Below, piece after piece: positions 58,892 through 64,000 of a DNA stretch of 64,000 nucleotides (positions within the stretch are counted from its first letter, which is position 1; the number at the start of each line of letters is the position of its first letter). The position numbers and the translations under genes are program-made. Origin of the DNA: Sphingobium terrigena (GTDB taxonomy: Bacteria > Pseudomonadota > Alphaproteobacteria > Sphingomonadales > Sphingomonadaceae). The stretch spans positions 124,001-188,000 of the forward strand of contig NZ_QVRA01000001.1 of NCBI RefSeq assembly GCF_003591655.1, in the 5' to 3' direction. The notes beneath the pieces are model-generated. The model was not told the DNA's origin. It did no database searches and saw nothing but the letters and a program-made list of their open reading frames with translations.

Positions 58892-61654
58892 ATGGTCATG
58901 CAATTTCCCGCGCTGGGATCGCGCCGTGCGATCATTGATCGGCGCGCGATTTCCGACAACATTACCGCTCAGGCGCAGTTGCACCGTAGCGATCCGATGC
59001 TGCTGCGCGGCCTGATCGTCAAGGAATTGAAGGCAGCGCTGGATGAGGGGCGGGCCGAGGTCGCCCGGCGGCTGGAGGCGAAGCCCACGCGCGGGCGGGA
59101 GGCGGTGACTGCCTTTGCCTTCCTGATCGACCAGATTTTGCGCCTGCTTTACGATGCGACGACCCACCATCTCTACCCATCGGGCAACCGCAGCACGGGC
59201 GAGCGGATCGCCCTGATTGCGGTCGGTGGCTATGGCCGGGGCGAAATGGCGCCGCATAGCGACGTCGATATCGGCTTCATTACGCCCTGGAAACCAACCG
59301 GCTGGACCGAGCAGGTCATTGAATCCATGCTCTATTCGCTGTGGGATTTGGGCCTGAAAGTCGGCCACTCCAGCCGCTCCATCGACGAAACGATGCGGAT
59401 GGCCAAGGCGGACCTGACCGTTCGCACCGCCCTGCTGGAGGCGCGCTATGTCTGGGGCGACCGGGCGCTGTACGAGGAAACATCGACCCGCTTCGACGCG
59501 GAAGTCATGCAGGGCACGGCCCGCGCCTTCGTTACCGACAAGCTGGCCGAGCGTGAGGAGCGGCACAAACGGATGGGCGACAGCCGCTATGTCGTCGAAC
59601 CCAATGTGAAGGAGGGCAAGGGCGGCCTGCGCGATCTGCATACCCTGTTCTGGATCGGCAAATATGTGAACCGGGTGCGGTCGGTCGCTGAGTTGGTCGA
59701 TGTCGGCCTGCTGACCCAGCTGGAATTGCGCCAGTTCCAGAAGGCGGAAGATTTCCTGTGGGCGGTGCGTTGTCACCTCCATACCATCACCGGACGGGCG
59801 GAGGATCGGCTGACCTTCGACCTCCAGCTGGAAACCGCGACGCGGATGCGCTTTACCGGACGGCATGGCCGGTCGGGGGTGGAGCGCTTCATGCGCTATT
59901 ATTTCCTCAACGCCAAAATCGTCGGCGACCTGACCGCCATGTTCCTGGCCCATCTGGACGACCAGATGGCGGCGAAGGGGCGGCGCTATATCCCCGCCAT
60001 GTTCCGTCGGCCCAAGAAGCTGGACGGCTTCGTGCTGGAGCGCGGGCGGCTTTCGCTGCCCAGCGATGATTTCTTTCAGGTAGATCCGGTCCGGCTGATC
60101 GAAATTTTCGCCGTGGCCGACCGCCATGGCCTGTCGATCCACCCCAGCGCAATCCGCGCTGCCAGCCGTGACGCTGGCCTCATCACCGCCAAGGTGCGCA
60201 AGGACCCGCGCGCCAACGCCGCCTTCATGGATGTGCTGACAAGCCCGCGTGACCCGGAAACCGTACTGCGCTGGATGAACGAATCCACCGTTTTTGGGCG
60301 TTTCGTCCCCGATTTCCGCCGGGTCGTGGCGCAGATGCAGTTCGACATGTATCACCACTATACGGTGGACGAACATACGATCCGCGCCGTCGGCCTGCTC
60401 GCCCGGATCGAGAAGGGCGAACTGCCCGAAGATCATCCGCTAGCGTCTGAACTGATGGGCAAGCTCCTGTCGCGCCGCGTTCTCTATGTCGCGGTGCTGC
60501 TGCATGACATTGCCAAGGGGCGGGGCGGGGACCACAGCATATTGGGCGCGGAAGTCGCCGAACATCTCTGTCCGCGCCTGGGCCTTACCCCGGCGGAGAC
60601 GGAAACGGTCGCCTGGCTGGTGCGCTATCATCTGCTGATGTCGGCCACCGCCTTCAAGCGCGATCTGGCTGATTACAAGACGATCCTCGATTTCGTCGAT
60701 GTCGTGCAAAGCCCGGAGCGGCTGCGGCTGCTGCTCTGCCTGACCGTGGTGGATATTCGCGCGGTGGGACCAGGGGTGTGGAACAGCTGGAAGCGGCAGT
60801 TGCTGGGCGACCTCTATGATTCAGCCGAAGAATTGCTGCGCCTGGGCCACAAGCAGAAGGGTCGCAGCGAACGGGTCGCGGCCAAGCAGGAAGCGACGCG
60901 GCTGGCGCTGGGGCTGCCGGACGCAGAGTTTGAGCGGCTGCGCAGGCGGCTGCCCGAATCCTACTGGATCGCCGAGCCAGAGGATATATTGATCCACAAC
61001 GCGCACCATATATTGGCCTCTGCCGATGCGCCCTTGTCGATCGCGGCCCATTATTATCCCCAGCGCGGTGCGACGCTGGTGACAGTCTATGCCACCGACC
61101 ATCCGGGGCTGTTCTACCGCATTGCAGGCGCCATCCATCTGGCGGGCGGCAACATCATCGACGCGCGCATCCATACGACGCGCGATGGCGTGGCGATCGA
61201 TAATTTCCTGGTGCAGGACCCGTTCGGCGGCGCATTCCATGATCCTGATCAGCTGACCCGCATCCGCAACGCGATCGAGGATTCGCTGTCCAACCGCCAC
61301 CGGATGATCACCAAATTGTCGGCGCGCCCGCTGACTCGGACCCGCGCCGAAGCCTTCCGCATCGTCCCCAATGTGCTGATCGACAACAAGGCGTCAAACC
61401 GCTTTACCGTGGTGGAGATCAACGCTGCCGACCGGCCAGCCCTGCTGTTCAGCCTCGCCAATGCGTTGTTCCAGTCGAAGGTCACGGTCCACAGCGCCCA
61501 TGTCGCCACCTATGGCGAGCGTGCGGTCGATACTTTCTACGTCACCGACCTGCTGGGCGGGAAGATAGAGAGCAAGGCGCGGCTGCAAACGCTCGAACGC
61601 CGCCTGCTCGAAGCGGCCGGCGGGGAGGTGGATGAGGCGCTGGAGCGGGCTTAA
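58892..61654 (+). CDS. glnD: Bifunctional uridylyltransferase/uridylyl-removing enzyme GlnD
   Basis: A 920-residue sensor of glutamine that uridylylates and deuridylylates PII proteins and thereby controls nitrogen metabolism. The nucleotidyltransferase motif is 'GGYGRGEMAPHSDVD' (112-126, D124 and D126). An HD-type phosphohydrolase domain follows ('LLHDIAKGRGGDHS'), then two ACT domains ('VTVYATDHPGLFYRIAGAI' and 'VVEINAADRPALLFSLANAL'). It starts ten bases after mutS. Its stop codon TAA and that of the convergent lipoprotein gene share the four bases TTAA (61651-61654). Confidence 0.97.
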   Translation: MVMQFPALGSRRAIIDRRAISDNITAQAQLHRSDPMLLRGLIVKELKAALDEGRAEVARRLEAKPTRGREAVTAFAFLIDQILRLLYDATTHHLYPSGNRSTGERIALIAVGGYGRGEMAPHSDVDIGFITPWKPTGWTEQVIESMLYSLWDLGLKVGHSSRSIDETMRMAKADLTVRTALLEARYVWGDRALYEETSTRFDAEVMQGTARAFVTDKLAEREERHKRMGDSRYVVEPNVKEGKGGLRDLHTLFWIGKYVNRVRSVAELVDVGLLTQLELRQFQKAEDFLWAVRCHLHTITGRAEDRLTFDLQLETATRMRFTGRHGRSGVERFMRYYFLNAKIVGDLTAMFLAHLDDQMAAKGRRYIPAMFRRPKKLDGFVLERGRLSLPSDDFFQVDPVRLIEIFAVADRHGLSIHPSAIRAASRDAGLITAKVRKDPRANAAFMDVLTSPRDPETVLRWMNESTVFGRFVPDFRRVVAQMQFDMYHHYTVDEHTIRAVGLLARIEKGELPEDHPLASELMGKLLSRRVLYVAVLLHDIAKGRGGDHSILGAEVAEHLCPRLGLTPAETETVAWLVRYHLLMSATAFKRDLADYKTILDFVDVVQSPERLRLLLCLTVVDIRAVGPGVWNSWKRQLLGDLYDSAEELLRLGHKQKGRSERVAAKQEATRLALGLPDAEFERLRRRLPESYWIAEPEDILIHNAHHILASADAPLSIAAHYYPQRGATLVTVYATDHPGLFYRIAGAIHLAGGNIIDARIHTTRDGVAIDNFLVQDPFGGAFHDPDQLTRIRNAIEDSLSNRHRMITKLSARPLTRTRAEAFRIVPNVLIDNKASNRFTVVEINAADRPALLFSLANALFQSKVTVHSAHVATYGERAVDTFYVTDLLGGKIESKARLQTLERRLLEAAGGEVDEALERA

Positions 61655-62283
61655 CCCGGCTGCGTCGCCAGCCAGGCTGCGACATCCGCCGCCACCTTGT
61701 TCGCCGCCGCATTGAGCGGCACGCCGATCGTGCCTGCCTCGATCTTCGCACCCACTGGCACACTGGCGGTGAAGCGCTGCCGCGCGATCACGGTGCCGCT
61801 GCCCTTGGTCAATATGGCGTCATAGGTGACGACTGCGCTATTGCCCGGCGCATCGATGCCAAAGGCAACCAGTTCGCCCATCAGCCGCTGGCCATTGTCG
61901 CCAGCATATTGGCCGGGGGCCAGGACGATGCGGTTGCTGGTCGCGGCAATCGTTTCGGCCAGCAGCGTCTGGAACAGGTGGCGCGGCGTGTCGGCCCATT
62001 GCACCTTGGTCACATAGGCGACCGAGGTGGGCGACAGCTGCACCGGCACCCGCACCGTATCCAGCATCTTGGGCGCATCGGGATCGGCCACGGTCAGGCT
62101 CGGTCCCTGCGCGCCGGTCAGCAAGCGCCCCGGCGCGACCGTCTGCGTTGCGCTGAGCGCCAGCAACTGTTCCGGCGGCTTGGCACCAAAGGACACGCAG
62201 CCTGCCAGCAGGAAGGCAGCAGTGAGCGCAATCGCGGCGCTGCGCGGTTGGTGGATGAACATGCGCCTGGTCCCTCTCATCAT
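61651..62283 (-). CDS. ABC-type transport auxiliary lipoprotein (LinN/PqiC-like)
   Basis: A 210-residue lipoprotein. The signal peptide ends in 'AFLLAGCVSFG' (Cys29), and the mature part shows the ABC-transport auxiliary domain ('TVRVPVQLSPTSVAYVTKVQWADTPRHLFQTLLAETIA'). It is the last gene of an operon ATPase-MCE-lipoprotein, whose permease should lie just beyond the right edge. In Sphingobium the homologous linKLMN operon (permease, ATPase, MCE, lipoprotein) is needed for growth on hexachlorocyclohexane, presumably through envelope lipid homeostasis. Its ATG overlaps the MCE stop. Confidence 0.85.
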   Translation of the reverse strand: MMRGTRRMFIHQPRSAAIALTAAFLLAGCVSFGAKPPEQLLALSATQTVAPGRLLTGAQGPSLTVADPDAPKMLDTVRVPVQLSPTSVAYVTKVQWADTPRHLFQTLLAETIAATSNRIVLAPGQYAGDNGQRLMGELVAFGIDAPGNSAVVTYDAILTKGSGTVIARQRFTASVPVGAKIEAGTIGVPLNAAANKVAADVAAWLATQPG

Positions 62284-63242
62284 GGCTTGTAATCCGGCAA
62301 TTTGGGTGATCCGACCAGCGAACCGGCCCCTTGCTGGTCCAGTTTCTCGGCCACGCCGCGGAAGGCGCGCGACATTTCGCGCAGGTCGCGGACCAGCTGG
62401 TTGACCTCCGGCATGGTCTGGTTGCTGAACGCGCGCACGCCCGGCTGGGCCTCGGCAATCGTCTTGTCGAGCGTGTCGATGCTGCGCGTTGCCGACTGCA
62501 CACTCTTGCGCAGGTCGGCCATCAGCGGCTTGCCCTCGTCGGTCAGCATCGCGTCGGTCGTGGCAGCCAGCTTGCCAATCTGCTCGGCGGCAACCCCGGT
62601 GCGCTGCACCGCGATCCGCGCTTCGGCCAGCGTGGCGGAGATTTCCGGGCTGCGATCGGCCAGCGAGCTGGAGATACGCTCGACATTGGCCAGGATGCCC
62701 GCGATCGACTGCTGATTCTTGTCGTTCAGCAATTCGGTCAGCCGCTCGGTCAGGGTCGACAGCCGTTCCAGCAGCTGCGGCGCATTGTTGAGCAATTCGC
62801 CCAGCGCGCCCGGCTTGGTCGGGATCACCGGCACGCCGTCGGGGCAGACCGCCAGCGGGTTATTGGCTGGGCACTGGATCGGCGGCGCGCCCTTGACCGC
62901 GCCGTCCAGCACGATTTCGCTGACGCCGGTAAAGCCCACGCCCGCGATCGTCGCGGTGGTGCCTTGCAGGACGGGCGTGCCGTCCTTGACCGAAATGCGC
63001 ACCTTCACAAAGCCCGGATCGCGCTTCCACAGCTCGATCTTCTCGACCTGGCCCGACGGGACGCCGGAATAATTGACGCTCGATCCCTTCGCCAGGCCGT
63101 TGACCGACTGTTTGAAGAAGATGTCATATTCCTTGTTCTGCCCGTCGGAGATGCGCGAGAACCAGAAGGCCGCCGCAATGATCGCCGCCAGCAAGATCAG
63201 CGTGACAGCGCCCACCAGCACATGGTTGGATCGGGTTTCCAT
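62280..63242 (-). CDS. MlaD/MCE family lipid-transport protein (LinM-like)
   Basis: A 320-residue protein with an N-terminal membrane anchor (about residues 8-30) and one MCE domain: 'FFKQSVNGLAKGSSVNYSGVPSGQVEKIELWKRDPGFVKVRISV', then a long helical tail ('LSTLTERLTELLNDKNQQSIAGILANVERISSSLADR'). MCE proteins form hexameric periplasmic rings or tubes that carry phospholipids between membranes. It follows the ATPase gene by three bases and precedes the lipoprotein with an ATGA overlap. The arrangement and size match LinM of Sphingobium japonicum. Confidence 0.92.
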   Translation of the reverse strand: METRSNHVLVGAVTLILLAAIIAAAFWFSRISDGQNKEYDIFFKQSVNGLAKGSSVNYSGVPSGQVEKIELWKRDPGFVKVRISVKDGTPVLQGTTATIAGVGFTGVSEIVLDGAVKGAPPIQCPANNPLAVCPDGVPVIPTKPGALGELLNNAPQLLERLSTLTERLTELLNDKNQQSIAGILANVERISSSLADRSPEISATLAEARIAVQRTGVAAEQIGKLAATTDAMLTDEGKPLMADLRKSVQSATRSIDTLDKTIAEAQPGVRAFSNQTMPEVNQLVRDLREMSRAFRGVAEKLDQQGAGSLVGSPKLPDYKP

Positions 63243-63245
63243 ATC

Positions 63246-64000
63246 CTATTGCCTTCCATCGGGCGGGGTCTGTGCCGCCCTATCCTGTTCGCGGTCATGA
63301 TGACGCGCCACCGCCGCCGTTGCGGCGCGGCCACGCGGGCCGTTGAAATATTCCTGTATCCAGGGATGATCGGTCGCCAGCAATTCCTCGATCGTGCCGA
63401 CCGCAATGACCTTCTTGTCGGCCAGCACGGCGACACGGTCGCAGATCGAATAGAGCGTATCAAGATCATGGGTGATCAGAAACACAGTCAGCCCCAGCGT
63501 CTGCTGCAACTGGCGGGTCTGTTCGTCAAACGCCGCCGCGCCGATCGGGTCCAGCCCGGCGGTCGGCTCGTCCAGAAACAACAGGTCCGGGTCCAGCGCC
63601 AGCGCACGGGCAAGGCCCGCGCGCTTCTTCATGCCGCCCGACAGTTCGGACGGATATTTGGGACCAGCCTCAGCTGGCAGCCCGGTCATGCGGATCTTGT
63701 AAGCGGCGATTTCGTCGCGCAGTTCAGCGCCGATATTGGGATAATATTCGCGGATCGGCACTTCGACATTTTCAGCGACCGTCAGCGTCGAAAACAGCGC
63801 GCCGCCCTGAAACAGCACGCCCCAGCGCTTGCGGATCGCCAGCGCCTCATCATCCAGCCGCCCGACCATCGATTCGCCAAAGACGTGAATTTCGCCCTCG
63901 TCCGGGGTCTGGAGGCCGATGATCGCGCGCATAAGCACCGACTTGCCGGTGCCCGACCCACCGACCACGCCCAGAATCTCGCCCTTGCGCACGTCCAGGT
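63246..64000 (-). CDS. ABC transporter ATPase, MlaF/LinL-like (5' end beyond the window)
   Basis: Only the C-terminal 251 codons are in the window; the start lies past the right edge (the visible reading enters in 'LDVRKGEILGVVGGSGTGKS'). The Walker A motif is GGSGTGKS, the Q-loop is 'GVLFQGGALFS', the signature is 'LSGGMKKRAGLARALALDPDLLFLDEPTAGLDP' and the H-loop 'FLITHDLDT'. This is the retrograde/anterograde lipid ABC ATPase of the MlaF type. The C-terminal extension of about 35 residues ('HPWIQEYFNGPRGRAATAAVARHHDREQ') is usual in this subgroup. Confidence 0.93.
   Translation of the reverse strand, partial: LDVRKGEILGVVGGSGTGKSVLMRAIIGLQTPDEGEIHVFGESMVGRLDDEALAIRKRWGVLFQGGALFSTLTVAENVEVPIREYYPNIGAELRDEIAAYKIRMTGLPAEAGPKYPSELSGGMKKRAGLARALALDPDLLFLDEPTAGLDPIGAAAFDEQTRQLQQTLGLTVFLITHDLDTLYSICDRVAVLADKKVIAVGTIEELLATDHPWIQEYFNGPRGRAATAAVARHHDREQDRAAQTPPDGRQ

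Noticed and set aside
1..64000. CRISPR arrays, insertion sequences, prophage or restriction-modification genes
   Set aside because: No direct-repeat arrays with spacers, transposases, integrases or phage structural genes were recognised across the window.

Overview
The window looks like an origin-proximal stretch of a sphingomonad chromosome (Alphaproteobacteria, order Sphingomonadales, Sphingobium-like). The grounds are the high GC content, the alphaproteobacterial gene order hemE / ppsR-maf-aroE-coaE-dnaQ and rho ... mnmE-mnmG-rsmG-parA-parB, a MipZ homologue, MmcB, DUF1491, DUF3576, DUF1134 and DUF6489 family proteins, and an ABC operon of the LinKLMN/Mla type known from Sphingobium. I see no insertion sequence, integrase, prophage or CRISPR array.

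The region between hemE and ppsR (4072-4360) has the features of the chromosomal replication origin. It carries two perfect DnaA boxes (TTATCCACA), two near-perfect ones, and an exact CtrA full site (TTAA-N7-TTAA) just upstream of hemE, in the same setting as the Caulobacter origin. Heme genes hemE-hemJ run left from it. Further left are panC, the division-site ATPase gene mipZ, a J-domain membrane protein and the start of a phosphohexomutase. To the right, transcription is mostly on the + strand, away from the origin.

Layout to the right of the origin. 4.4-10.9 kb: ppsR-maf-aroE-coaE-dnaQ, hpf-ptsN, a thioesterase, DUF1491 and a cell-wall hydrolase. 11-15.9 kb: mmcB, an ankyrin protein, an SCO-type copper protein, YcgN-like and metalloprotease genes, trhO and a PdeM-like phosphoesterase. 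16-20.2 kb: a TonB-dependent receptor, a YggS-like protein and a ThiE-like protein. 20.2-21.1 kb: a compositionally different patch with two orphan genes and a palindromic repeat. 21.1-27 kb: a predicted outer-membrane protein, DUF3576, leuS-lptE-holA. 27-30.3 kb: a type III polyketide synthase / methyltransferase / flavoprotein cluster, then msrB. 30.4-38.1 kb: a class A penicillin-binding protein, a two-domain retropepsin-like protease, rho, a TerC/YjbE protein, a quinone reductase and a dienelactone hydrolase.

38.1-43.7 kb is the mnmE-mnmG-rsmG-parA-parB segregation cluster. It holds one perfect parS inside rsmG and a variant parS between mnmE and mnmG. With oriC and mipZ in the same window, this gives origin, centromere, ParABS and the division-placement ATPase within about 43 kb.

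43.7-64 kb: pepN, bamE, a cytochrome bc1 chaperone, DUF177, dinB, DUF1134, tRNA-Ser(GCT), and a low-molecular-weight phosphatase facing an ATP-grasp/polysaccharide-deacetylase operon that has a 29-bp near-perfect palindrome upstream. Then come a flavin reductase, maeB, mutS, glnD and the lipoprotein-MCE-ATPase genes of a lipid-type ABC transporter that runs off the right edge. Several families of palindromic intergenic repeats punctuate the gaps.
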